The position numbers and the translations under genes were made by a program. From contig CM073328.1 of NCBI GenBank assembly GCA_037043015.1, forward strand, positions 2,467,409-2,531,408: a DNA stretch of 64,000 nt, given 5' to 3'. The stretch's first letter is position 1, and each line of letters begins with the position of its first letter. Source of the DNA: Bryum argenteum. Taxonomy: Eukaryota > Streptophyta > Bryopsida > Bryales > Bryaceae. This document shows, piece by piece, positions 50,123 through 62,190 of this stretch. The notes beneath the pieces are model-generated. The model was given only the letters and a program-made list of their open reading frames with translations, was not told the origin of the DNA and made no database searches.

Positions 50123-51700
50123 ATTTCTTTGATCAAATCATGAGAATGAAATATCAATGTATTTGATAATAAGTTTGAATTATGAAGTAGAATGAAGGCA
50201 GTGATTATATGAAATTATTTTGCTTTTGTCAGACAACTGATTAGAAATATACTCTTGTTTCGTTTGAACTACAATTTTGTGAAGTCCAACTTCTGTAAAT
50301 TTCCTGCATTGTGACAAATTTTGTTTGCTAGAAGTTTAACTACATGATGACATCAAAATACATAGGTAAGTACATACTACAAGCCCAATTCATCAAATTC
50401 ATATTAGAGAGGAAAGTAACAGATATTGAAGTTGTCCTCAGTCTAAGTGATAGCGGTTGATTCATGATTTTCTGATTAATCTAATGATCGATCCCTGTTG
50501 AGTGATCGTGACCGGATGATGTACAGAGTTCGAACCCGGGAATGCCAACTGATGTGATGATAATTGCCAGTTTGCCACCTCTGGTTTGAACTTAAGACCA
50601 GGATGCCTGACATTAGACTGCAGGACTCAGAGCTTCGGGAGATCGGTCACAGTCCACTCAGTACAGTTCAAATGTATGTGATCCCTGATGACAGGAGTGT
50701 GTTGCTGATTTAACATGTTCGCTAATCTGACAGGCTTAGTATAAAATTCTGCTCAGATTGATCTAAGTATCACAGTTGATACTTTTGAGCATTTTCTGAA
50801 TGTTGGCACTGGTAGACATTGTTCTTTCATTGTTGTTTTTGTTTGGGAATTAGTCACAGTATTTGCACTGTTCATGGACTTCAGAAATTGGAATAAGGCT
50901 AAGATGCCTACTTCAAATCCTTAGCATTGAGGTGGTTTCTAGGATATTGATCAGTTCCTGTAGGCTTGAGTGTATGATCAAAGCGACAGTCAGGATGTAC
51001 GGACCTTGTTTAGCCGATTTGGATCTTCTTCGGTCCTCTTTCATCTTGAGGTCGATTTTTGAAAAAAACGAGAGTTGAGATTCATGTTGAATTAGTACCT
51101 TGAGATTTACGGTTATCCTACAGCGAGCAAGTCAACAACTTTTTGCCAGTTTATTGGATTGACCAATTTAAATTTTGTTGTCCAGATCTGATTTCTCCAA
51201 AAATGGTCTAATCAGCACCCGGAAGTTTTGGATGATTTCAAGCTGTGTGATATTGTGCTCTGTTTTGCCTCCCTTGACTTTCAAACCATCAATGTTGTAT
51301 TTCCTGATCAGTTAAAAATGATTGCGGACCTTGATAAGTGCATGATAAGGGGCTACAGTGAGGAACCACTTCGAGGATCGAGCTGATATTTTCATTATTC
51401 AATTGGAAAATATTCACATACGCTTCTAGATAAAGTGAAGAGGATCTTGAAGGAACGAAGACTTTTTTGTAGTCACTCAGTCTCTTTTATGTAAAGCTGC
51501 ATCGGAAGTCGTGAAAGTCTAGGCTGTCTAGCATATCCTTTTTGTTACTATGTCTCGGTACTATAATGATCGGTCAAGATTTATTATTTGAACATAATAT
51601 CCAAAAGTTATTTTAATAGTTTTTGAGTTAGTGTACGTGATTGTACCATTTACATCGTGTTGATTACAATAGAAGAACTCCAAATTTATTTGAGGCTAGC

Positions 51701-54117
51701 GTGAATAAAGTGTTCATTTGACCTATTCTTGGATACATGTCCTAAAAGTCAAAACACCAATGGTGGGATTCTCAATGAGGCCTCATGACTCAAATTTTGG
51801 TCTACATGGCTTACAACAAGTCTATAACAAGTTTGTACGGTTGAGATCTAAATACCTTATCGTCATTTCCATCTTTAACACTTTTTTTTGTATGTGGTTT
51901 TGAATAAGAATAGGTTAAGACATTTAGGGGTTAAAATGAACTTAGGATGGAAATTTTAATCTTAATGATTGCTTTAACATACTTCAACATGATGATTGAT
52001 ACTATAATTATGAAAAATTATATTAGCAGAAAGCAGTAATTTTGACATCTTCACTATAACTTATACAAGGTAAAGTTACATAAGGGTGTCGTAAATAACG
52101 ATCCCTGCTTTCGATTGTTCTCTGTTTATTATCATCAATTCAATCTTTACTTTTATTGATCCAATAAAACATTCAATGAGATATAATATCTAGTGAGAAT
52201 AGAAGCATATTCAATAAGTTATAAAAAATTAGGGTCCCCTCAGTTTGAGAAGTTAAAAAAAAATGGTATTCTCAATGAAATATTTCACATATGTCCAATT
52301 TTCATCAAATTTTTCTTTTTGTAAACAAGTAAATGCAATTTTGGATACGCATCTTGTAATGGTCATCTCATTTTTAAACTTTGGATGAGTAAAAATTAAA
52401 ATTTCATTGGTAATGTTATTCTTGGGGCCCAAAAATGTGTTAATTTTTAAATGATCAATTATAGTTGCCTCAGTTACCTCCATTACAGGGGTGTGCACAT
52501 GAATGTTGCTCAAATAGCGTACGCCGTCTTACAATGAACCTTCATTCATACTATTGGCTGATTTGATCACAAAAGTCAAATTTGGTGACATTTGCCTTTC
52601 TGAAAGTTCGTGAGTCAATGTACTGTAATGGATTGTCATCAACATCATTGGATGTATTTCGTGGGTTAACAATTATAAGTGGCAAATCCATATAGATAGG
52701 AGTAAATTATTGTTCACATAATTTGACATAGTTAACATTCTAGTTATCATTATTAGGGGAGTTCGATCTTGTGCTTTTTGAACCTCCAAATCCAAAACTA
52801 CCATTTTAACCACCTTGTAGGCTTGTACAAGTTGAGGCATGGTTCACGTTAATATACATTTTTTGTATCGTCAACCGTAAGATTTTGAACCTTACTACTT
52901 GCAACTATACCAAGTAAAATTCCAACCGTTGGATCTTTACCAACCGTAAGATCGGAACGTTCACAGTTTAGTGCAAAGTTTTTTTGGGCTTTGTCTAAAA
53001 GACATAGTCTATATGGTGTCAAGGGAGACTTGATGATTATTACTCCAAAATCTATACTCATATTTTTTCCATGTAGGTAACTAAGTTGACTATGCTTATG
53101 CGAAATTTTAGAGACTCATTCCCCTTTTTTGACCTTCATGCAAATTATTTTCTAGAAGAAGGTCTAAAAACAACTATATAGTAAAACATGTATTCTATTA
53201 GATATATATATGGTTCAATGAAAGGTCCGAACGGCCAATAGGTGCCTTTATGAGTCTGTGAATTTTGAGAGAAAGAAAAATTTGGAAAAAATTCCAAAAT
53301 CTCAAATGTCAACAAATTTCGTAAGAGATTATTCGGAAAATACTAGAAACAGTGAAGATTGTTTTTGTAATTTTTGGGGGCTGCCCTTGTGAGATTGACA
53401 AACTTTTTGACTTAGGTCACTTTGGAACTTGAATAATGATTTGGTTATGAACATACTTCTATAAAAAAAGTTCAAAAATGTCTAGATTTAAACTGCCCTT
53501 TTTTTGACTTGAAACCTAAAATTCTTGGATGAAGCTTTTAAAATTAGTAATTGGCTCTGCAAATTTTACCACATATACTCTGCAGTATAAAAAGCTCTCA
53601 CTAAATTCTTAAGCAAAGATATTACTTTCAACCCCTTCATCTAAGCTGCTTGAAATTGAAACAAGCCATTAATTTTTGACTTTCTTGGGACGTCTTTAGG
53701 AGTCAACAAATATAATGAGTTGATGATCGTAAACCTGAAAATTGTTGCTTATCAAAACATTGTTGTTTATCACTTAAGTGATGTTTGGAAAGAAAAATGG
53801 TGCAAACCCCTCACTCCAACCGCTCTCAACCCAAGTTTTTGCCTAAGGGCCTTTCTGGTCACAACAGTCACATATCACCCACCATATAGATTTAAGAAAA
53901 ATGGGCCAAGTGTCAAATTAAAGTTCTTAGGCTCATATGGGGCAATTTAAAATTATACTCTCATTTGATTGACGCAATGGAGTTGGAATTCGGCTCAAGA
54001 ATTAGGCCTTGATTTGAAGAGGCCCTTCATATGATAGTTATGGCGATATCTACGGGCCTGTGGCAAGATTAGGAAAGTTTCTAAGGTGATTCAATCATTA
54101 TGTTTTATTGAAAATAC
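51701..54117. other. AT-rich intergenic DNA
   Basis: No gene, RNA or bounded repeat recognised. The short frames here have low-complexity, AT-driven composition. A direct repeat ACCGTAAGATTTTGAACCTT / ACCGTAAGATCGGAACGTT lies near 52869 and 52942. Confidence 0.4.
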
Positions 54118-54352
54118 AAGTCCTAACCCGTGTCCTCCGGACACGGACATCAAAAAGGTAAGATTGAAATTTATGAAAACATGTAAAAAATTCAGACCTA
54201 GGTATAAAAAATAATTATACCCTATTGAGAATCATCCAACTACGTATTTCTTTTTATACCTGAGTTTAAATTTTTAGATTTTTACGTGTTTTAAAAAAAA
54301 AAATGATTGGCCCTTTTTGATGTCCTAGTCCGAAGGATATAGGTTAGGACTT
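54118..54352. mobile_element. MITE-like inverted-repeat element, 235 bp
   Basis: The left end AAGTCCTAACC..TGTCC..CGGAC with GGACATCAAAAAGG is matched in reverse at the right end (CCTTTTTGATGTCC to GGTTAGGACTT). The next inner block TATAAAAA/TTTTTATA also pairs, so most of the element can fold. Non-coding. Confidence 0.65.
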
Positions 54353-54416
54353 CTATATACCGATGTCCTTTGGACAAAAATAAAAATAAAAAATAGTATT
54401 CAATTAATTAGTGAGT

Positions 54417-55520
54417 AAGTTCCCCTCGTCCCATGGGTAAGCACTTTATTTGGTGCTCTTCAAAAACTACACCCTATCCTCGGTTCCCTCGTAAATGGTC
54501 TTCCTACTTTTTAAGATTTATAGCATGTCCTACGTTCCCTTTTTCTGGGTTACCCATGCTTTGGCCCGTTCCCTATTCTCATCATTTCTTTTGTGTTTCA
54601 ACAACTTTCCTTTTTGGTTTCCGTCATTTGTTCCTAGTTTCCATCATTTGTATGTAGTTCCCATCATTCGTTCTTGGTTCTCATTATTTGTTAGTAGTTC
54701 TCATCCTCCTTTCGTAATACTTATCCTTTAATCTCGATTCCTCGTTCCCCTCCAATGTTCCCTTGATCTCCCCTCAAGTGACTCTTTCTTTGCTCCCATT
54801 TTTATGTTCCATATTCCTTGTCTCTTTAACTCCTTGTATTTTTATTATTGGGATCTAATAACATACCGTTTAGAGAACTCTTCAAAATCTTTAGAACAGT
54901 TACTCTTTATGTCGTGTATACATGACCAACTGATATGGCCATGACCATGCATGTCTTTGATTAATTTCTCCCCCTCATCCCAATGGATGAGCTTTTTATT
55001 TGGTGCTCCTCAAGAACTGACCCCTATCCTTGATTCTCTCGTTGATTGTATCTCCTTGCTTTATAAGAATTTTAGGATATCCTTCATTCCATGGATCCCT
55101 ACTTCCCAACTGTCTTCTCTGTTCTATTCTGGTTCCCCATTCTCTTTTTCTTTACTAATCACTTCCAACCTCTAATTTCCCATTTGTGGTTTCCATCCTT
55201 TGTTCCCGATTCCGGCTCCTCCATCCAGCCATCCCCCAATTTCTCTTCTTGGTTTCATCATTTGTTCCCGATTTCCATAATTTGTTCCCAGTTCCTATCA
55301 TACATTGACATGTGGTTCTCATTATTTGTTTTTGTTCCCATTCTCCGTGCCCAATTCCTAGTTCTTGTTCCATGTTCCGTTGATCTCCTCTTTACTCCTT
55401 ACTTTGCTCCATTTTACATGTTCCACATTCCTTGTCCCTTCGACTCTTGTTATGTTAATGAGATTTAATAAATTCTTAATAACAATCAAGTACCACCTAC
55501 GGAAATCCTTCAAAATCTTT
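54417..55520 (+). repeat. Diverged tandem duplication, about 540 bp x 2
   Basis: 54417-54955 and about 54960-55520 are colinear: CCCATGGGTAAGC/CCAATGGATGAGC, TTTATTTGGTGCTC, CTATCCT.GGTT.C.CTCGT, CATATTCCTTGTC/CACATTCCTTGTC and CTTCAAAATCTTTA. Each unit contains pyrimidine-rich 20-base subrepeats around TTTCCATCATTTGTTC. The long open frames here result from low-complexity T/C-rich sequence. Confidence 0.75.
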
Positions 55521-55700
55521 AAAACTCTTCATACCGTGTATACTCTCATGGGCAAACCACCCTACTACCGGGAAGGATCACCAAGGACAAACTGCATCAG
55601 GATCGCTAGCAGGTAATCGTGTTCTTTTATATATATAGATCATTTAGTACTCTTTCATATTACTCATGTGCGACTTGGGTGATATTTAGATAATACTCAT

Positions 55701-55861
55701 AACACGTAATTCGTTATAATGGTAACATTCACTGATTTTGAGAAATGGGGGTTTAGCTTGAGTCGAGCTAAATGTACCTACGGAGTACATTTGGCTCAAC
55801 TCAAGCTCAATTGTCATCGATTTGATAATTTGAATAGTCCCATTATAACAAATTATGTGTT
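55701..55861. repeat. Foldback element, 161 bp
   Basis: The outer arms AACACGTAATTCGTTATAATGG and their near reverse complement (CCCATTATAACAAATTATGTG) pair, as do the inner arms TTGAGT.GAGC.AAATGTAC around a CTACGGA loop (55755-55806). Confidence 0.7.
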
Positions 55862-56620
55862 TCATCTCATACTTAGGAAATGACTCAGATCCCAAATAAA
55901 CATTTATGGAGGGTGGATATGAACTCCGGTTCTCTTTTGAGAGCGATGTGAGTAGAGTGTATGTTAGTCTCAACAATGAGTGAGCGCCCACTGGACAAAG
56001 ATACATTGGTACAAGACTCTCACCTCTTCTGGGAATAGACACTATAGTAACCAAAAATAAATACTAGTAGCACTATTAGTCTATTATCCGCGTTTTTTTT
56101 TATTTTTTAATTTTATTTAGTTTTTATTTTTTTTAAATTTTAAATGGTGTTACCATCTATTGATAGTCGCCAAGTCACGGTTCCAGATTGATTGGAAAGG
56201 ACGTTCCATAAACGGTCCGAGTTCAATTCTTGTTGGATCAGTTTGAGCTTTTCCTGTGATTTGCATGACTTGGTGCTCCTCGTGATTTGTCATAGGCGGG
56301 AAAGTCTGTACCAATCAATCGGCCCCCTCCCATTTACGAGAAACAAGTGTTACTATTTCCCCACCTCTTTCTAGTTTTATGTAGTTACTTCCTTTAACAA
56401 ATTATAGGTTATTTTTTTGTTATTTTCTATTTTCTTTTCTCTAAAATGATTGAACCGACATGTTGTATAGCAATGGTATTTATTTCTTTGAATGTGTGTT
56501 TAATGTTGGTTACAAGTAGTTTAAAGTTATTTTCAAGGTGTTAAATCGAGGGTGGACTATAAGTACCTGGTGACTAGCGATACTTGCTTGAATTTGAACT
56601 TTAGGACAAAGAGCTGCCTA
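55862..56620. other. Intergenic DNA left of the pogo-like element
   Basis: Includes a T-rich tract at 56091-56140. No gene recognised. Confidence 0.4.
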
Positions 56621-58897
56621 AGATATGCTCACCCATTCCCGTGAGCGGCCCCATTCCTGACTGATACTTGGGCACGCGAATCTGGGTGTGTGCGAAGCGG
56701 GTCGATTCAGGGTGCAACTGGACATGAAGTACACTGTTTTCGGAGGTGGGTATTGGTTGTCAGGCTGGCGGAGTGGGGGACCGTAATTCACGGTGTGTCA
56801 CAAAGAAAATGACGGCAGTGGCGCTCACTGCACCGTGCAATACAAACCACCAAATCTGATTTCAGGTGCAAACAGTGACAGGGACGTGGATCATTTTGGC
56901 GTGCAGCAGTGAACTCTAGACTACGGGTTGTTGCAGATACTAACTCGGTAACGACGTGCAACAAGTCAGAGACTAGAAGTTGTTAATATTGGAAGTGTTG
57001 TAATTGTTTACAATTCATGAATAACATTTGTTTCTTCACAAATATCTCTCATATGTGCATATTTAAGATTGAACTTCGGCATTGGTACGGCACACACTCT
57101 TTGATTTTCTCAACGCCGAGTTTTGGCACAAGTCTTCGTGAGAGGGGGGCTTTCACGTACATGAGTCGCTGCATGCAGCGTAAACTGTTCACAGTTGACC
57201 AGTGAGATTTCGGAGGAGTGTTGACGTCGATGGCAGGTCACTGGAGTCATGAAATGTCCTAGAGGGGAGCTGATCACCGAAGGTGATCCGATAATGAGAC
57301 TGCAATTATTTCTCATAGTGCTGAAGATAGCGGCGACGATTTGGACCTGCTAGGCGATGAGCTCCTGCCCGCTCTCATGAGTATGAATCAGACGAGGAGG
57401 CGCTCGAGTAGAAGTCTGCATGGTGACTCCGGGGTTTCTCCCATTGTTGTGAGCAATGCAACTGGAGATGAAGACGATGTGCATGTCGCTCCAACGCCGC
57501 CGGAAGTCCTACGGTCCACTGGTAGCCAGCAGCTGCCAATGTCAAATCCTCAATTGAGGGCGTCCTGAAGACTTTCAGCGAGGAGCCAAAAAGTGGACAA
57601 GTTGGCGGCGACTTCATGAGATTTGACCAGACGGCTATCCCTTGCTTCCTTGGTCGGGATAGAGGGGGCGGTATTGCATCGAGGAGGTTCTCTGGGTAGG
57701 GGCCGGGAGGATTGCGGATTGGAGATGGTCGGAGAGTTGGACTTACATCGCCGGCATCACGCGGTCGTGGATCTGCTACCAGATGTGCAAACGCGAATGG
57801 GACAGGTTGGCAAGTTCTTGGTGACATTAATAACATTGATGCACTAAGCGGGGGAGGGGCTGCACATTTGAGAGCCAGAAAGCACTCACGGCAGACAGGT
57901 TTGTGGACTGATGAGCAACTTGCACAAGCCATGCAGGCAGTTGAAGGTGGGATGCAAATTCAAACTGCCACTAACCTTTACAAGATTCCTCCATCATCAC
58001 TAGTTCACTACGCGACCATCTTTATGGTGTCACTCGTGGGCCCAAGCGAGGCGGCAAAAGTGTGTTGTGTTCAGAAGAAGAGCAATTAACTGTGGAGTAG
58101 ATCATCTAGCTTCAACAACGCCGCCACCCTATCACGTTGACCTCACTGCGGATGAAAGTAGCAGAGATATGTCAAGGCAGAGAGACTCCCTTCACTTAAG
58201 GCATACCCAAGCGAGGTTGGTTAAATTGGTGGCAGGTTGACATCCAGAGTTAAGTCTCCGAGTGGCACAAGGCCTTGAGACGTCTTGTACACGTGGTATT
58301 TGTGAGGAAAACTTCGAGTCATTTTATACAAATTTAAAGCATTTTGTATGATACTAATTTGTATCCATCGGACAAAATTTGAAATTGTCATAAAACAGGT
58401 GTAGAGGCTGGACAGAAAGGAGGTGCACTTGTTCTTGCAAGGAGAGGTACTTGCACTCTCCATCAAGTGATGCCAGATGAGAGAGAGTAGCTATCAGTTC
58501 TTGTATACGTCAATGCTAGAGGACAAGCAATTCCCGACTTCTATGTGCTTAATGGTAAGAGATTTTGTTGCAATTATATAGCGAGTTGTGAAAGTGGCGC
58601 CACTATGGCCATGCAGCCCCGTGCAAAGATGACAAGTTTTTTGTTTTCTAAGTGGATTTCCGAATTTGTGAAGTCAGTTGACTAATTTGGAGGTATCTCT
58701 TGCGAGCGGAGGCACCTGCTAATCTTAGATGGGCATGCAAGCCATGTGTTTATCAACGCATTTGTGGAAGCACAACAGCAAGGCCTTGATCTCCTAAGGC
58801 TACCATCGCATACGTCACACGCGATGCAACCGTTGGATGTGTGTTTGTTTGAACCTTTTAAAACTGTATTCAAAGTGTACCACGATTTCTGGACATA

Positions 58898-60543
58898 CAG
58901 TGACTCACAAAAGTTCCTGGCCAATGAACATGAAGCCACTTGTCGTGCAACTAAAAATTCAAAATGATGAATCATCATTCCAAATTTGGCATGCAGAAAC
59001 ATCATCATGTGCTGCAGTAGCAACTGGCTTCCTGTGGGTGATACAAGTGCTGCATTTTTGTAGGAGGGGTTCAATGAATCTTGAAGGTGGCCAACTACAT
59101 ATGTTGATTCCAGTGACTTCATGCTTCACTTGTGTTTTCTATGTGCATAGAGATCTTTCAGAGCTTTTACAGGTCCTATGTTGCAAGCCTTCACAACTTT
59201 GAGTGGTCAAGATGACGAAAACCAATTTTTATAAGCGTTCACAAGTTATAGCTTTAAGTAAGCAAGGATTCTCTCTACGTTTCATAGCAGGTCATCTTTA
59301 CATTCCTCGTAGCACAGTTGGGGGCATTCTAGCACGATACAAAGAAGATGGACGCGTGCACGATCGTCCACGATCAGGAAGACCACGTCTTCTTAGCATA
59401 CGTGATGAGAGACTTGCTGTGAGGATGTTGAATGAGCCAAAATCAAGAAATGCAGTAGTTGTAGGTCGTAAGTTGCGAGCTCAGGGTCTTCGTTTGTGTA
59501 ACGAGACTGTCCGTCGATGTTTTCGGCGGCAAGGGCTTGGATCTAGAGTGAAGAAGAAGAAACCATTGTTGAGTCCCAAAAAACATAAATAAAAGCGTTT
59601 ACAATGGGCAAAGGCCTCGAAGGAATGTGAAGTAGAAGTTGGAGCCATGTCATTTGGTCAGGTGAATCAAAGTTCAATGTTTTTGGTTCAGATGGTCGTC
59701 ACTGGTGTTGGAAAAATCCTGTAGAGCCTCTTCGTGATTGTCATATGCAGCCTACGATTAAACATGGTGGTGGTAGCATTATGGTATGGGGATGCATAAG
59801 TTGGGCAGGTCTTGGAAATCTCTACCGCATTGATGGCATCATGAATTCACAAGTTTATCTTGACATTTTGGATTTGCAATTGCTGGATACCATTGGGAGA
59901 CAAGATCTTGATGAAGCACAAGTGATCTTCCAGCATGATAATGACCCAAAGCACACATCTGGTCTTGTGCAATGATGGTTGGGGAGGCAGAATTTTTCTG
60001 TGTTGGAGTGGCCACCGCAATCTCCTGATTTAAATCCCATCAAGCACTTGTGAAATGAAGTAGATAGACGCTTAAGGTTGTCTGGCACTTTGCCAACATG
60101 CAAAGATGACTTATGGGAGAAGATCCAAGTTGTTTGGCAGAACATTGAAGTGGAATTTGTAGAGAAGCTCATTCGCACAATGCCAACAAGGGTGGTTGAT
60201 CTTCTTGCAGCTAAGGGTGGATACACACGTTGGTAGACTTGTAGATGATGTACCATCCGCTACTTACCAGCTTTCAAGTTCATTGCATACACTTTGATCA
60301 AGTTTAGTTTGTGTTTCATAATTTCATATCAAATCAACAAAAGTTTTTGGCCATGGTTGTTGCAACAGTTCTTTTAATTTCTCATTCTGATGTAATTTTC
60401 TTTATATGAAATTGTAACCACATGTTCCTCACAGCAAATGTGGTCTCTATGACTAATCTTACTTATTAATTCTCATTAGTTTAGACGATATTTCCTAATT
60501 TTCACGTTCATAGAGGGTGGCCCAAAACTTTTGTGAGTCACTG
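58898..60543 (+). mobile_element. Tc1-like transposon nested in the pogo-like element
   Basis: Ends CAGTGACTCACAAAAGTT (58898) and AACTTTTGTGAGTCACTG (to 60543) are perfect inverted repeats over 18 bases, and similarity continues inward. TA duplicates flank it at 58896-58897 and 60544-60545. Length is 1646 bp, typical for a full Tc1 element with one transposase. Confidence 0.95.
59212..60236 (+). pseudogene. Dead Tc1-like transposase
   Basis: The N-terminal double HTH is intact: GFSLRFIAGHLYIPRSTVGG, then RSGRPRLLS and NETVRRCFRRQGL. A stop (TAA, 59590-59592) follows SPKKHK, then a frameshift near 59630. The catalytic domain continues with HVIWSGESKFNVFGSDGRHW, where the first catalytic Asp of the usual SDES motif is Gly. 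HGGGSIMVWGCIS and FQHDNDPKHTS (second Asp kept) follow, then a TGA stop at 59973, WPPQSPDLNPIKHL (usual catalytic Glu replaced by Lys), and another TGA where Trp is normal. The C-terminus ends GGYTRW with stop at 60234. Two of three catalytic residues and the frame are lost. Confidence 0.9.
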
Positions 60544-62190
60544 TATAGGGCTGCTGGATGAGCTGCGAAGAAAGAGAACTTGGCCGAATAGATAAGCCTG
60601 GCCTTGAGGAGATTGCTTACTATTTATAACATCGAGAAAGGATTCCGGGTGACTGGTATCTGGCCTTGGGATGGCAGCGCCATGGCAGCAACAATGGGCC
60701 CCTCACAGACGTACGGCAGGGAGGTTGAAGAAGTCGCAGATGCCTTAACAGGGCTTCAAGTCGAGGAGATTTAGCAGGACGTGTCACAGCCTCAAAATCC
60801 CGACAATCAGCATTTCTACATATTAGACATTGACGGGCCAGAGGGAGAACATGGCGATCAAGGCGACGTTGGCTCTGACAAGGAGATGCTTCCTCCAGAG
60901 GAGATGCTACCTGCAGAGGAGCCTACTTCGTCAATCACCAGAATGCTGACCTTACCCGAGGTTACAGTTACAAGGCCCCGCAAGAGAGCGGAGCGGCTGG
61001 CCGATTACAGTAAGACGATAATTTTGACAAGTAACAACTATATCATGAGATGTAGGAAAAAACAACAAATGAATGCGAGAGGCTGTGGAAAAGGCAAAAG
61101 AAGAAAAGCGACAACAACGTGAGCTCGAGAAGAAGCGGAAAGAAGATGCGAAGAGAAATGAAGTCGAAAATAAGAAGATCAGAGAAGAAGAGTGCTTGAG
61201 GAAGAAGGCCTTCGACGCTGTATGGGCGCCGGCAGCAGTTTCAGCGTACGGGCAGCAACTTCGCAATCGCATTAAGTCCAGGGAGCCACTACCGGCAAAC
61301 ACATTCCGTGCGCCCTTCTTGGGATTCCCCCCGTTGATCTGCAACGAGAACCAACGCCTAGCTGGCCCTAGAGCGCCGAAGGGCAAAATGACAACGAGAG
61401 TCCGTGAGTCACATACCGCCTGCAAACCCACCGGAGTGGGTCCACAAACTTGGCGCTCCACTATGGAGTCGAGTCTTGGCTTCGCAGGCTCAAAATCCGA
61501 CTTTGGCAAGAACTAAGAAGTCCCGAAACAACCCGACACTTGTACCTTCCGCCGTATGAGGAGAGAGGCTTGGCGAGCGAGAGCAACTGCAGAGCAAGAA
61601 GGCCAGCACCGGAAGTGGCACCAAACTCACATATCGTTGGGGTGGTCACAAGAATACTGGCCGAGTTCGATTCCTTGGGGTTTACACAATTTGAGAGCTG
61701 AGCACACGCGGATAAGGTTTCAACGGTGCTACAATAAGGTACACTGTCACTCAGTACTCTGGTCTACGGCTCATGACCATTTCAGTGCAGCTGCAATCAT
61801 TTCTCTCGGACTTCGGAGCTTGGTTCTGTGGTGTAACTTGTACGGAATCTGGTGCACACCAAAACAATATTCGGAACACCTAAGCTTGGTTTGAGGTTAT
61901 CAGTAGGAAGGATTTACACGTGTCTAGCTTTTTAGTTTCGGGTACAGTACAAGGCGGAAGTTACTACTTTTGGGCACAGAAATAGGGCATGTAGCCACAG
62001 CGATGTGTGGTTACTGATTTTCATGTTTGAGCCTTCGGAATCTGGTTGAAACTGGCAATAAACTTCAATTGTTGGTTACAATCTCTTTTGTTTCCTATTT
62101 GCCTTCACTCTTATGTAACTGGATTCCCTACAAAGAGCTCAGAAGTATTCAAAATTGCTTAAAGTCACGGGAATGGGTGAGCATACCTTA

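Larger units (their letters stand above)
44470..51700 (+). repeat. Segmental duplication, copy B
   Basis: Second copy of the unit described at 31771-43680, same orientation. It has its own inserts relative to A, notably about 46290-47560, which holds a GC-rich patch (46450-46565) and the long hairpin at 47117-47266. Splice-like sites such as GCATCAG|GTGAGG are kept in both copies (32205 and 45219), but no continuous protein could be assembled. Confidence 0.75.
57700..61516 (+). pseudogene. Decayed DDE_1 (pogo/Jerky-like) transposase
   Basis: Protein segments in order: an HTH of the CENP-B/psq type (GLWTDEQLAQAMQAVEGG, then LYKIPPSSL) at 57896-58000; GPKRGGKSVL after a frameshift; the catalytic region 58480-58897 with IPDFYVLNGKRF, ESGATMAMQP, SFLFSKWISEF, LLILDGHASHVF (second catalytic Asp) and LPSHTSHAMQPLDVCLFEPF (third Asp); then, beyond the Tc1 insert, KKENLAE, FRVTGIWPWDGSAM, and a charged coiled-coil tail (61073-61200, KAKEEKRQQRELEKKRK). 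At least three frameshifts and several stops make it non-functional; two stops (60558-60560 TGA and 60582-60584 TAG) sit where relatives are expected to have sense codons, probably tryptophan. The first catalytic Asp was not found in the decayed stretch 58090-58480. Confidence 0.85.
56621..62188 (+). mobile_element. Pogo/Jerky-like DNA transposon with complete ends
   Basis: The terminal inverted repeats of 24 bases (56621-56644, starting AGATATGCTCACCCATTC; 62165-62188, ending ATGGGTGAGCATACCT) match at 23 positions. TA lies directly outside both (56619-56620 and 62189-62190). The element is 5568 bp, of which 1646 bp is a nested Tc1-like insert, so the original was about 3.9 kb. It encodes a DDE_1 transposase. 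TA target choice and DDE_1 place it in the pogo branch of the Tc1/mariner superfamily. Confidence 0.9.

Noticed and set aside
50528..50560. tRNA-like GTTCGAACCC box
   Set aside because: No cloverleaf can be folded around it; the flanking sequence fits the duplicated repeat module.
54433..55468. Several plus-strand open frames rich in Phe, Ser, Pro and Leu
   Set aside because: They come from T/C-rich low-complexity tandem sequence that lacks stops in many frames; no domain pattern.
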